64,000 bases of DNA, taken from Vibrio profundi. Lineage in GTDB: Bacteria > Pseudomonadota > Gammaproteobacteria > Enterobacterales > Vibrionaceae. A model generated the notes under the pieces. That model was not told the DNA's origin, did no database searches, and saw only the letters and a program-made list of their open reading frames with translations. This document shows, in pieces, positions 50,239 to 58,630 of the stretch (positions within the stretch are counted from its first letter, which is position 1; each line of letters opens with the position of its first letter). The position numbers and the translations under genes are program-made. The stretch lies in contig NZ_RZIS01000003.1 of assembly GCF_005281835.1 (NCBI RefSeq), forward strand, positions 310,001 to 374,000, given 5' to 3'.

Positions 50239-50614
50239 CTTACTTCTATCTTACGAGAACAATTGCGCACACTATAATCATTGCTGGAGATGATTACTAC
50301 CGAAAGCCATCTGAACTGAGCAGAAATAGTAAAGCGAAGAGCTCGAAAAATAGTCACTGATGAGATAACGATCAAAATGTGTCGATATGATGTGCACTTT
50401 AAGGTTAAATGAGAAAAAATTGTGATGTATTTCAATTTTTTCTGGCTTTTTTTATGCATTTAGGGAATAATCCGCCTCCCTTAGACGTCCCTAATGGCTT
50501 GATGCGTTTTATTACTGCTTCGCAACTGAACGGAATCAGTATCTGATTGAATCAGTATTGGAATTGGTAGAGCACCTGGGACCTTTTGTTTACTTATAAG
50601 ATAGTGGGATCCCA
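50239..50614. promoter_or_regulatory. Divergent rnb/deaD control region with a long deaD leader
   Basis: The 376 bases hold no gene. The half nearest deaD (50460-50614) is less AT-rich and probably forms a long 5' leader, as is common for cold-inducible RNA helicases. It contains TTGGTAGAGCACCTGGGA (50563-50580), which looks like a tRNA D-arm and anticodon-stem fragment. The repeated AATCAGTAT words nearby (50533 and 50548) may form a small stem. Confidence 0.45.
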
Positions 50615-52558
50615 ATGTCCGAATCTGTAATTCAATTCAATGAATTAGCCCTTAACGAAAACATCCTTTCAGCACTTGATAGCATGGGTTTCGTTTCTCC
50701 TACACCAATCCAAGCAGCAGCTATTCCTCTTCTTCTAGAAGGTAAAGACGCACTAGGTAAAGCACAGACAGGTACTGGTAAAACAGCAGCTTTCTCTCTG
50801 CCTCTACTTAACAAAATCAACCTAAACCAACACAAACCACAAGCAATCATCATGGCTCCTACTCGTGAGCTAGCGATTCAAGTTGCTGCGGAAATCAAAA
50901 ACCTAGGCCGTGACATCAAAGGTCTTAAAGTTATTGAAATCTACGGTGGTGCTTCAATCGTTGACCAAATGCGCGCTCTAAGCCGCGGTGCTCACATTGT
51001 TGTTGGTACTCCGGGTCGTGTTAAAGACTTATTAACTCGTGACCGTCTACACCTAGATGAAGCACACACATTTGTTCTTGATGAAGCAGATGAAATGCTA
51101 AAAATGGGCTTCGTAGATGACGTTACTTGGATCCTTGAGCAAGCGCCAGAATCTGCACAACGTGTACTTTTCTCTGCAACTATGCCTCCAATGGTTAAGA
51201 CTATTGTTGACCGTTACCTACGTAACCCGGCTAAAGTTGACGTTGCAGGTACTAACCACACAGTTGACAAAGTAGCGCAGAACTTCTGGGTTGTTAAAGG
51301 CGTAGAAAAAGACGAAGCAATGTCTCGTCTTCTTGAAACTGAAGAAACTGACGCGTCAATCGTATTCGTACGTACTCGTCAAGACACTGAGCGTCTAGCT
51401 GATTGGCTATCTGCACGTGGCTTCAAAGCTGCAGCACTGCACGGTGACATTCCTCAGTCTCTACGTGAGCGCACTGTTGATCACATCAAACAAGGTGTTA
51501 TCGATATCCTAGTTGCAACTGACGTTGTAGCGCGTGGTCTTGATGTTCCACGTATCACTCACGTATTCAACTACGACATCCCATTCGATGTTGAATCTTA
51601 CATCCACCGTATTGGTCGTACTGGCCGTGCTGGACGTAAAGGTAAAGCGATCCTTCTAGTTCGCACTAACCAAATTCGTATGCTTCGCACTATCGAGCGT
51701 GTAACTAAGTCATCAATGGAAGAAATTCAACTTCCTCTACGTGACAAAGTTGCTGAAGCACGTGTTGCTAAGCTAGGTGCTGAGCTTGAAGCAGAGAAAG
51801 AGCACAAAGCTCTAGAAAACTTTGCTGAGCTAATCACTAAACTGCAAGATACTCTAGAAATCGATGCAACGACTCTAGCTGCAATGCTTCTTAAGCGTCA
51901 GCAAGGTAAGCGTCCATTATTCTACGTTGGCGAAGACCCAATGATCGCTGCTATCGAGCGCGATAAGAACCGTCGTAAAGAGCGTCGTGAAAACCGTGAC
52001 AGCGGTGGTCGTGACTTCAATACGCAAGATTGGGATACTTACCAACTACAAGTTGGCCGTGAGCAAGGCGTTCAGGTTAAAGACATCGTTGGCGCACTAG
52101 CGAACGAACTTGGCCTAACTAAAGGTTCTATCGGTGCTATTAAACTTGACCAAGGTTCAACTTACGTTCAACTGCCAAAAGCAATGAACTCTGAAACTGC
52201 GGGTAAACTAAGCAAACTACGCATCCGTCAAAAAGAAGCTGGCGCTGTAGTTGTAGACTTCAACGATTTCCGTGAGCCACGTCGTGGTAACGGTGGCCGT
52301 GGCGGTCGTGATGGTGGTCGTGGTGGTTACCGCGGAAACCGTGATGGCAACCGCGATGGTAATCGTGAAGGCGGACGCGGTGGTTACCGTGGTAACCGTG
52401 ACGGCAACCGCGATGGTAACCGTGAAGGTGGCCGCGATGGCGAGCGTCGTTTCGACCGCAACCGTGGTGGCGATCACCGTGGTAACTACCGTGGCGAACG
52501 TGGCCATGGTAACGGTAATGGCGGCCGTCCACGCCGCAGCGACCGTAACGAAGGTTAA
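50615..52558 (+). CDS. deaD: ATP-dependent DEAD-box RNA helicase
   Basis: Cold-shock helicase for ribosome assembly and mRNA decay. The 647 residues include the Q motif, Walker A AQTGTGKT (about 49-56), PTRELAIQV, DEADEML (about 156), SAT, and the C-terminal helicase motif HRIGRTGRAGRKG (about 330-342). After the RNA-binding domain (DbpA-type, about 480-555) comes an Arg/Gly-rich tail (565-647) with NRDGNRDGNREGG units. Codon use is strongly biased to favoured codons, suggesting high expression. In E. coli the gene is near pnp/nlpI; here it faces rnb instead. Confidence 0.93.
   Translation: MSESVIQFNELALNENILSALDSMGFVSPTPIQAAAIPLLLEGKDALGKAQTGTGKTAAFSLPLLNKINLNQHKPQAIIMAPTRELAIQVAAEIKNLGRDIKGLKVIEIYGGASIVDQMRALSRGAHIVVGTPGRVKDLLTRDRLHLDEAHTFVLDEADEMLKMGFVDDVTWILEQAPESAQRVLFSATMPPMVKTIVDRYLRNPAKVDVAGTNHTVDKVAQNFWVVKGVEKDEAMSRLLETEETDASIVFVRTRQDTERLADWLSARGFKAAALHGDIPQSLRERTVDHIKQGVIDILVATDVVARGLDVPRITHVFNYDIPFDVESYIHRIGRTGRAGRKGKAILLVRTNQIRMLRTIERVTKSSMEEIQLPLRDKVAEARVAKLGAELEAEKEHKALENFAELITKLQDTLEIDATTLAAMLLKRQQGKRPLFYVGEDPMIAAIERDKNRRKERRENRDSGGRDFNTQDWDTYQLQVGREQGVQVKDIVGALANELGLTKGSIGAIKLDQGSTYVQLPKAMNSETAGKLSKLRIRQKEAGAVVVDFNDFREPRRGNGGRGGRDGGRGGYRGNRDGNRDGNREGGRGGYRGNRDGNRDGNREGGRDGERRFDRNRGGDHRGNYRGERGHGNGNGGRPRRSDRNEG
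52322..52435 (+). repeat. Two 57-base tandem repeats in the deaD tail
   Basis: The units at 52322-52378 and 52379-52435 encode the same 19-residue Arg/Gly/Asn block starting GGYRGNRDGNRDGN. They differ mainly at third positions, so the duplication is old enough to have drifted but kept in frame. Confidence 0.85.
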
Positions 52559-52588
52559 TCAATACGATTACCTGTCAAGCTAAAATAG

Positions 52589-52617
52589 AAAAGCCGAGCA
52601 CTAAGCTCGGCTTTTTT
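52589..52617 (+). terminator. Rho-independent terminator after deaD
   Basis: AAAAGCCGAGC-actaa-GCTCGGCTTTTTT. The 210 bases after it, up to the GGDEF-EAL gene, hold nothing I can name. Confidence 0.92.
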
Positions 52618-52832
52618 GTGCCTGTCATTTAGGGTTGAAAGTCTGAATGGAAGTTGACCCCCGTAGGAAGCGAAGGTTAGGCTTTAACTCAATGTGTCTA
52701 TGGACGGGACTATGAGTTCTTATATCGCGCCTAAGCCACCGTTAAAACCACCTATGTAGGTGAATTCTATTAAGCACTACGATTGGCTTGTTCCTGCGAT
52801 GATAGGTTGCCGTAAGAACTCAAAGGGGCGTT

Positions 52833-54497
52833 CTATGAAACCGCACTTTTGAGGTGAAAGTTCTTTGTCCATAGCAGCGTGTCTTCGAGAGGAGAGGGCT
52901 CACAGTAATAAAAGCCTTGGATTAAATCGCAATTCAACGCAGTTAACGATTGCAGTATATCTTCGTCTTCTACACCTTCGGCCACAATTGAGTAACCAAG
53001 GCCATGAGCCAAGTTGACGGCAGTTTCGACGATCGTCCTATTCTTACGGTTTGACGTGATATTTTGTATGAAGTTACGGTCGATCTTTATTTGATCGATT
53101 GGTAAATCTCTCAATAAAGATAGCGACGAGTAACCTGTACCGAAATCATCTAGGCTAATTTTGTACCCCAAACGTTGGATGCGTTCTAACCGTTCATGGC
53201 AGTTCGGGATGCTACTTATCGCGGCAGTTTCTGTTATCTCTACGACAATGAGTTGAGTGAACAACGGGTTATCGGCAGCGATCGTTGCGAGTTCCTTGTA
53301 TAGCTTGTTACCGATGACATCTTTTGCTGACAAATTGAAATGAATTGGAATCCGAACGTCTTGTTTAGCCAATTCGGTAAGATCTTTACATAAGCGATTC
53401 AGAACCCAAATAGTGACATCATTGATCTTGTTGCTTTGCTCCGCGATCGGGATAAATTTGGCTGGTGGTACGTAAGTTTCATCGTCCAGTTGCCAACGGA
53501 TCAGTGCTTCAAGCTCAATCACGCGGTTAGTGGTAGGAGATACGATTGGCTGATAGTGAAGCTCAAATTCATCGTGGTCAATGGCATGCTGAATGCGGCT
53601 GGAGATAGACAGGTTGAATCTAGCAGATTTAGTCATGTCACTGTGGTAGTGGCTGAGCATTTGGCCACTGTTTTTGGCGTGATACATCCCCACATCGGCA
53701 AAGTCGATCAATTCGGATGTAGACGTGGCGTCTTCTGGGAATTGGCTCGAACCGAATACAACACTAGTCGACACCTCAAAATTATTGACGAAAAATTGTT
53801 CTTTTAATGTGAGCTCAATGAAGTTCACCAGTTGCTTTACTTGAAAGGTTGAGTGGCGATTGGTAATGATCACGAACTCATCACCACCGATACGAGCCAA
53901 AGTCTCATCTGATTTGATGACACGAGAAATTCGCTTTGAAATTTGTATCAATAGTTCATCACCACAACCATGCCCTAAAGCATCATTTACCTGCTTAAAG
54001 TTCACGACATCAAATAACAAGACAGAAAACCCATCCCCTTTACTGATGCGCTTATCGATCTCTTTTAAACAATATTTTCGATTTGGCAATTGGGTGAGTG
54101 AGTCATGCAAAGCGTTAAATTGCTCTTCCAGTGCGAAATTGTTCAGATCAGAGATCGAGATGAGGCTATACCTCACCACAATGATGACAAAGATACTGCC
54201 GCCAAACAGGATCAGCGACACACCGAGCATCAGACCGGTGAGTTTGGTCATCACGATTAATTCGCTAAGAAAATACCCATAACCGATGATGAACCCCACA
54301 ATCAAAGTTGAGAGCAGTTTCCACCCATTATTCTGAGTGATCCGGCAAATATTATGAGCTTGGATTAACCCTAAGCTAAGTACGATGATTCCAATGCTGA
54401 CGAGAGCTGAGGCAACTATAGGCAAAATACAATAAGTCCTTATCTGTGAGGGACGGGATAGTAAGGGTTTGCTGTACTGTAAATCTATAAGTACCAC
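52833..54497 (-). CDS. GGDEF-EAL cyclic-di-GMP protein with membrane sensor
   Basis: 554 residues. The N-terminus has three or four membrane helices (about 20-115) with no recognised sensor domain. A GGDEF domain (about 130-285) keeps RIGGDEF, so a diguanylate cyclase activity is possible. The EAL domain (about 300-545) keeps IELEALIRW, the ETAAIS metal-binding Glu, LDDFGTGYSSLSLL and the KIDRNF lysine, so phosphodiesterase activity is likely. Whether the protein makes or breaks c-di-GMP cannot be decided from sequence. It is monocistronic and divergent from ackA. Confidence 0.88.
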   Translation of the reverse strand: MVLIDLQYSKPLLSRPSQIRTYCILPIVASALVSIGIIVLSLGLIQAHNICRITQNNGWKLLSTLIVGFIIGYGYFLSELIVMTKLTGLMLGVSLILFGGSIFVIIVVRYSLISISDLNNFALEEQFNALHDSLTQLPNRKYCLKEIDKRISKGDGFSVLLFDVVNFKQVNDALGHGCGDELLIQISKRISRVIKSDETLARIGGDEFVIITNRHSTFQVKQLVNFIELTLKEQFFVNNFEVSTSVVFGSSQFPEDATSTSELIDFADVGMYHAKNSGQMLSHYHSDMTKSARFNLSISSRIQHAIDHDEFELHYQPIVSPTTNRVIELEALIRWQLDDETYVPPAKFIPIAEQSNKINDVTIWVLNRLCKDLTELAKQDVRIPIHFNLSAKDVIGNKLYKELATIAADNPLFTQLIVVEITETAAISSIPNCHERLERIQRLGYKISLDDFGTGYSSLSLLRDLPIDQIKIDRNFIQNITSNRKNRTIVETAVNLAHGLGYSIVAEGVEDEDILQSLTALNCDLIQGFYYCEPSPLEDTLLWTKNFHLKSAVS

Positions 54498-54611
54498 ACA
54501 ATTATGTGCTTTGAATCACTTATTGTGACATTTGTAAGTATAGGCGTTGCTAGGGTTGTTACACACAAATTGTGGTTATCGATTAATTTCGCGCTCGAAT
54601 AAAATGAATCG

Positions 54612-54625
54612 TTGATAAAGATCAA
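54612..54625. promoter_or_regulatory. FNR box upstream of ackA
   Basis: TTGATAAAGATCAA is a perfect match to TTGAT-N4-ATCAA. It lies about 130 bases before the ackA start in a 258-base divergent gap. It fits anaerobic control of acetate kinase, of the GGDEF-EAL gene, or both. Confidence 0.65.
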
Positions 54626-54755
54626 TCAAATTGTCATAGATTAACCAATTAGTTAAAACAAAAGTTGAAAGATTAAAAAATTATTGAATAATGGGGGTAC
54701 TAAAAAAATGAAGCAGAAAGCTTCTTTATTCGTACTGAAATAGGACTCATATCCA

Positions 54756-55949
54756 ATGTCTAATTCGTTTGTACTGGTTATCAACTCAGGTAGCTCTTCT
54801 CTAAAATTTGCTGTTATTGATTCAAAAACTGGCGACGCTGTGGTCAGTGGCTTAGGCGAGTGCTTTGGCATGCCAGAAGCAGTTATAAGCTGGAAATATA
54901 ACGGTGAAAAAACAGAAGAAGCGATTGATGCACCAGACAATCATCATCAACATGCGATCAACCGCATTGTTAGATTAATGGATACACTAGGGTTTACGGA
55001 TGAATTGGTGGCAGTCGGCCACCGTATTGTACATGGTGGTGAGAAGTTCACTTCTACTGTACGTATTGATAACGAAGTACTTGCTGAGATTGAAAACCTT
55101 TCTGATCTTGCTCCCCTACATAACCCAGCAGGTGCTAAAGGTATTGAAGCCGCTATGCAGGCTTTCCCGAGCCTTCCACAGTTTGCTGTATTTGACACTG
55201 CTTTCCACCAAACAATGCCTCAGAAAGCCTTCACAGGCGCAATTTCAAATGAATTGTATAAGGAATACGGCATTCGTCGTTACGGCTTCCACGGTACTAG
55301 CCATTACTTCGTAAGCCGTGAAGCCGCGAAGATGCTCAACAAGAATGTAGACGAAGCAAACTTCATCTCTGTTCACCTTGGTAACGGTGCTTCGGTATGT
55401 GCTATCGAAAACGGCAAGTCAGTTGATACTTCTATGGGCTTTACGCCACTTGCTGGTTTGATGATGGGTACGCGTTCTGGCGACCTTGACCCAGGTATCA
55501 TCGAGTTCTTGATGAAGAAAGGCTGGAGCCAAGAGAAAGTATTCGAAACTCTGAACAAGAAGTCAGGTTTCCTTGGGGTTTCTGGCCTAACGTCTGACGC
55601 TCGCGGCATTCTAGAAGCGATGGAAAATGGTCACGAAGGTGCGAAGCTAGCATTTGAAGTGTTTACCTACCGCGTGGCTAAATACATTGGCTCTTACATG
55701 ATCCCAATGGGCAGCTTAGATGCAATCATCTTCACCGGTGGTATTGGTGAAAACTCATTGCCAATTCGTAGTGAAATCTTGAAAAATCTTAAGCTGTTAG
55801 GTTTTGTTGAAGATGAGCAGGGTAATGAAGACGCACGATTCGGTAATTCAGGTATCATCGCTAAGTCAGAGCTACTAAACGCGGTAGCAATGGTTATCCC
55901 AACGAATGAAGAATTCGTGATTGCACAGCAATCGGTAGAGCTTCTGTAA
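54756..55949 (+). CDS. ackA: Acetate kinase
   Basis: Converts acetyl phosphate and ADP to acetate and ATP in fermentation. The 397 residues show the ASKHA motifs: VLVINSGSSSLKFAV (about 5-19), GHRIVHGGEKF (about 91-101), HLGNGASVCAI (about 208-218) and FTGGIGENS (about 328-336). All key residues are present. No phosphotransacetylase gene adjoins it, which in Vibrio suggests a second acetate kinase separate from the ackA-pta operon. A perfect FNR site lies upstream. Confidence 0.92.
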   Translation: MSNSFVLVINSGSSSLKFAVIDSKTGDAVVSGLGECFGMPEAVISWKYNGEKTEEAIDAPDNHHQHAINRIVRLMDTLGFTDELVAVGHRIVHGGEKFTSTVRIDNEVLAEIENLSDLAPLHNPAGAKGIEAAMQAFPSLPQFAVFDTAFHQTMPQKAFTGAISNELYKEYGIRRYGFHGTSHYFVSREAAKMLNKNVDEANFISVHLGNGASVCAIENGKSVDTSMGFTPLAGLMMGTRSGDLDPGIIEFLMKKGWSQEKVFETLNKKSGFLGVSGLTSDARGILEAMENGHEGAKLAFEVFTYRVAKYIGSYMIPMGSLDAIIFTGGIGENSLPIRSEILKNLKLLGFVEDEQGNEDARFGNSGIIAKSELLNAVAMVIPTNEEFVIAQQSVELL

Positions 55950-55970
55950 TAGAACCCAAATGTTGAGAGT

Positions 55971-56003
55971 GAAAAGCGAGCCTAACTGGCTCGCTTTTTT
56001 TGT
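55971..56003 (+). terminator. Rho-independent terminator after ackA
   Basis: GAAAAGCGAGCC-taact-GGCTCGCTTTTTTT. Confidence 0.92.
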
Positions 56004-56380
56004 TCTAAATGTTAGTTAATCGAGAATACGTTAACTCGTTTATGCCTTACTTCACGTTAAGGCTAAGACTCATCGATATATCGCCATGGTATGTTCACCA
56101 AACCAGAACTATCGAGTCTCTAGCCATTGGTATATGTGCTAGCTTTTTAGTAAATCTATACAGAATAATTCTATATCTTTGAGCTTAACAGCTGAGGCAT
56201 GTTGATAACTCACTGTTTATAAATAAACATTTCCAGTAAAGTTGTGACAACAAAGAACTAGATAGAAAAATTCAGCATTTAAATATAGAAATTTTTAGTC
56301 TAATAGCTGTTATGTGAAAGAGGGTATATTTTGACAGTAGTGATTTCAAAAAACGAGGAAGATCAAGGTGGGCTTTTGAT
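56004..56380. other. Gap at the left edge of the cassette array
   Basis: About 377 AT-rich bases without a trusted gene. A loose inverted pair, TTAACAGCT at 56187 and AGCTGTTATG at 56303, spans roughly the length of an attC site but lacks the paired inner boxes, so I do not call it one. No integrase gene or clear attI site is seen. Confidence 0.4.
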
Positions 56381-56848
56381 ATGGGAAATATCAAGTCGGA
56401 CTTATTTCATCTTATATCGCTCTTTCTTGCAGATGCCAAATATGCAGAAGCACTAGAAAATGAAAAAGATCCTCTTTGGTCACTTGCTTCACTAGGCGAA
56501 CCTGAAATTACTAGGCTGCTCATCAGTACAACCGCTATCGGTCGAGTAATCGATGATAGGGAGTCATTTCTATTGTCGAAGACTTCGAATTACTGTGGGA
56601 GCATAGAGGTTGATGGGACCTCCAGTCCACTCAATCTTCGAGAGGCATTCAATAAGATTATTCATGCAGATTCTTTTAGCTTAGTTATTAGTGATAATAG
56701 CGCTCAGTTTGAACATCTCTCTCCAGAAATCATATTGCATGGGAAACAAAGAAGTAAGGAATGGAATGCTCATTTGGATATAGTTAAGTATGTTAGAGAG
56801 TATAGTAGGCACCTTATTGGTTTGAGTAAGGACGAAACATTCACATAA
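56381..56848 (+). CDS. Cassette protein, hypothetical (155 aa)
   Basis: A soluble, mostly helical protein starting MGNIKSDLFHLISLFLADAK. A second half with ADSFSLVISDNSAQFEHLSPEIILHGK and a His-Tyr-rich last helix gives it a look close to proteins of cassette-borne unknown families. No catalytic motif is seen. Its stop codon is inside the first bases of the following attC site, a hallmark of cassettes. Confidence 0.65.
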   Translation: MGNIKSDLFHLISLFLADAKYAEALENEKDPLWSLASLGEPEITRLLISTTAIGRVIDDRESFLLSKTSNYCGSIEVDGTSSPLNLREAFNKIIHADSFSLVISDNSAQFEHLSPEIILHGKQRSKEWNAHLDIVKYVREYSRHLIGLSKDETFT

Positions 56849-56956
56849 CAAGTGCTTAAAGTCGGGCTGCCAACTTTTTGTGTTTTGGTTCGGCTTATGT
56901 GATTACGGTGGTCTGTTTAAATGTTGTGCATTGGCAGCCGCTTAAGCAGGCGTTAG
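56846..56956 (+). other. attC site 1 (well preserved)
   Basis: Starts TAACAAGTGCTTAA and ends TTAAGCAGGCGTTAG. The inner arms GGCTGCCAA and TTGGCAGCC pair exactly. The right core GTTAGGT matches GTTRRRY. The left end includes the stop of the preceding gene. Confidence 0.85.
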
Positions 56957-56992
56957 GTGTCAGTTAATGGAGCACCAATTCAAGGAGATAAT

Positions 56993-57286
56993 ATGAAGTG
57001 TCCATATTGCGGTGTGAGAGTTAGCTACTTCAATGCATTGAAAATTAGTCGTTGGAAAAATTATGTCTGTCTAAATTGTGGTAGTGAATCTAGCGCAACG
57101 ACAGGAAATGCCGTTTTGGTAGTAGCTTGTGTATTAGTGCCTCTATTCTCGATAGACATGTTGTTTTCGAGTCTGCAACAACCGTTACATTGGGGGCTGT
57201 ATATAGCTTTGGCAACATTATTGACTTACATAGCCCATAGAGCTATTGGTAAGTTTCAAAAAAGTAAGCAACAAAGCACCCAATAA
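56993..57286 (+). CDS. Cassette protein: zinc ribbon plus two membrane helices
   Basis: I use ATG 56993, preceded by AAGGAG, giving 97 residues; the longer frame begins in the attC site. The N-terminus carries two CXXC pairs, CPYC and CLNC (residues 3-6 and 27-30), typical of a small zinc ribbon. Two hydrophobic helices follow (about 39-60 and 65-85), then a basic tail. The function is unknown. Confidence 0.65.
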   Translation: MKCPYCGVRVSYFNALKISRWKNYVCLNCGSESSATTGNAVLVVACVLVPLFSIDMLFSSLQQPLHWGLYIALATLLTYIAHRAIGKFQKSKQQSTQ

Positions 57287-57384
57287 TAAATTTAATCTGA
57301 TTCGCAACGCATGGCATTTTTACTATACGTTGGCTTTGGTATTGCGTTACTCATGCTTTAAGGGAGCATGATGTGCTAATGAGT
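57284..57384 (+). other. attC-like site 2 (degenerate)
   Basis: Contains TGATTCGCAACGC (57298-57310) followed by ATGGCATTTTTACTA, a familiar VCR-type left half. The right end lacks a clear GTTRRRY core; CATGCTTTAAGGGAGCATG is an unrelated-looking dyad. The boundary is approximate. Confidence 0.5.
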
Positions 57385-57396
57385 AGGAGTGGTTAA

Positions 57397-57780
57397 GTGC
57401 GTAGATTGTTGGTTTTAATCCTTTGTTGTTCATCGTTCTCATTGTCTGCGGAGAGTAACGCTGAAGATTGTCTATTATTTGGCCCTTTGTGCGAGCTTCA
57501 GGCGGATTTTGAGTCGGCAGATAAAGAGTTGAATGATGTTTATAGAAATATAATGAGTCGTATCAATTCAGGAGACTTGTCTGACGGAACCCTTGTGGAT
57601 TCAGTTGACCTTAAGCAAAGCTTACTCAGCAGTCAGCGAAGTTGGCTCAAGTTCAAAGAGTCCAATTGTGATGCATTTTACGTACTCAATAGTGGGGGGA
57701 AACAGCGAAATGAGGCTCGAATGGAGTGTGAAATTGAAATGACCAAGGAGCGTACAAACTATCTGAGAAGTTGGTACTAA
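57397..57780 (+). CDS. Cassette protein: LprI-like (DUF1311) exported protein
   Basis: 127 residues from a GTG start with AGGAG seven bases upstream. A signal peptide (cut after SLSA near residue 20) is followed by a DUF1311/LprI-type domain: CELQADFESADKELNDVYRNI, then LLSSQRSWLKFKESNCDAF and the closing ECEIEMTKERTNYLRSWY. Four or more cysteines could form disulfides. Members of this family include a lysozyme inhibitor of mycobacteria, so defence against muramidases is possible, but it is not shown here. Confidence 0.75.
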   Translation: MRRLLVLILCCSSFSLSAESNAEDCLLFGPLCELQADFESADKELNDVYRNIMSRINSGDLSDGTLVDSVDLKQSLLSSQRSWLKFKESNCDAFYVLNSGGKQRNEARMECEIEMTKERTNYLRSWY

Positions 57781-57798
57781 CTAGGTTTGAGTGCGCAC

Positions 57799-57911
57799 GT
57801 AACAATTTGTTCAAGAGTGATTCGGCACGCGTGGCATTTTTAGTATGCGTTGGTTTAAGTGGTTAAGGTGATATACGGAAGCTTCTGTATATCACCTTAA
57901 CAAGGAATTAG
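57799..57911 (+). other. attC-like site 3 with altered right core
   Basis: Starts GTAACAATTTGTTCAAGAGTGATTCG-like sequence, has the paired arms GTGATATAC and GTATATCAC, and ends CCTTAACAAGGAATTAGG. The right core reads GAATTAGG where cassettes normally have GCGTTAGG, so the cut site is probably inactive. Confidence 0.65.
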
Positions 57912-57937
57912 GGCTTACACGATAGAAGGAACTGGTT

Positions 57938-58525
57938 ATGAAAGCTGGAGATTTGATCTTTTCCCAAATAGGGAGTTCGACAAATGCTATATCTTCTGTA
58001 ACAGAGGGGTACAAAGGTGCCCGAGTTAATCATGTCGGTGTTATTATCGAGAATCATTTTGGTATCTATGTTTTGGAAGCATATTACCCAGAAGTCAAAC
58101 TGACCAATATCGATACACATATAAGGCGCTCGGCTGACAGTAATGGCAATGCTCGTTATATGCTTGGCAGGTTAAAAAGTGAGTTTATGCACCTTATTCC
58201 TAGTGCGCTCGATTATGGTTTGCGACAAAAAAATCTACCATATGACCATCTATATCTAACTGGTGAGTCTTCACTTTATTGTAGTGAGCTAGTTGTAGAT
58301 ATGTTCAAGCATGCAAATAGTGGTGTGGAGTTTTTTCCTGAAAGTCCTATGAGCTTTAGGGATCTTGAAACAGGAGAAGTACATGCTCAATGGATTTCGT
58401 ACTATCGGTATTTTGGAATGGAGGTCCCTGAACATGAGCCTGGTTCGAACCCTGGGGACCTGAGTAAAGATAGTAAACTGCATGTATACGATGTCGTTGG
58501 GGACATTTCTGGATATACGCCCTAA
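57938..58525 (+). CDS. Cassette protein: YiiX/YebB-like NlpC/P60-type cysteine hydrolase
   Basis: A 195-residue protein of the permuted papain-like amidase type (DUF830/YiiX). The catalytic His is in ARVNHVGVIIE (residues about 28-38). The Cys is in SSLYCSELVVDMF (about 110-121), a motif shared by these enzymes. There is no signal peptide. Substrates of the family are amide or ester bonds in lipid or cell-wall compounds; here unknown. Confidence 0.75.
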   Translation: MKAGDLIFSQIGSSTNAISSVTEGYKGARVNHVGVIIENHFGIYVLEAYYPEVKLTNIDTHIRRSADSNGNARYMLGRLKSEFMHLIPSALDYGLRQKNLPYDHLYLTGESSLYCSELVVDMFKHANSGVEFFPESPMSFRDLETGEVHAQWISYYRYFGMEVPEHEPGSNPGDLSKDSKLHVYDVVGDISGYTP

Positions 58526-58614
58526 CTAGGTGCTTAACGGTGACCCCAAGCGCGTGTCATTATGGCCTAGCAAAAGTATATGCCACAGTTTGGGGTGCGT
58601 TATTTTGGCGTTAT
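58523..58614 (+). other. attC site 4
   Basis: Begins TAACTAGGTGCTTAAC, overlapping the preceding stop, has arms ACCCCAA and TTGGGGT, and ends TTGGCGTTATG. The core GTTATG departs slightly from GTTRRRY. Confidence 0.7.
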
Positions 58615-58630
58615 GACTCAAGGAGGGGTT

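Noticed and set aside
52217..52583. Long open frames antisense and out of frame across the deaD tail
   Set aside because: They are by-products of the repetitive Arg/Gly codons; the products are low-complexity Val/Thr/Ala or His/Arg chains.
52621..52832. Insertion-sequence remnant between deaD and the GGDEF-EAL gene
   Set aside because: The base composition differs a little from the neighbours, but I see no terminal repeats, target duplication or transposase fragment.
56187..56312. Possible attC site to the left of the first cassette
   Set aside because: Only the outer words TTAACAGCT and AGCTGTTATG pair; the inner arms expected of an attC hairpin are missing.
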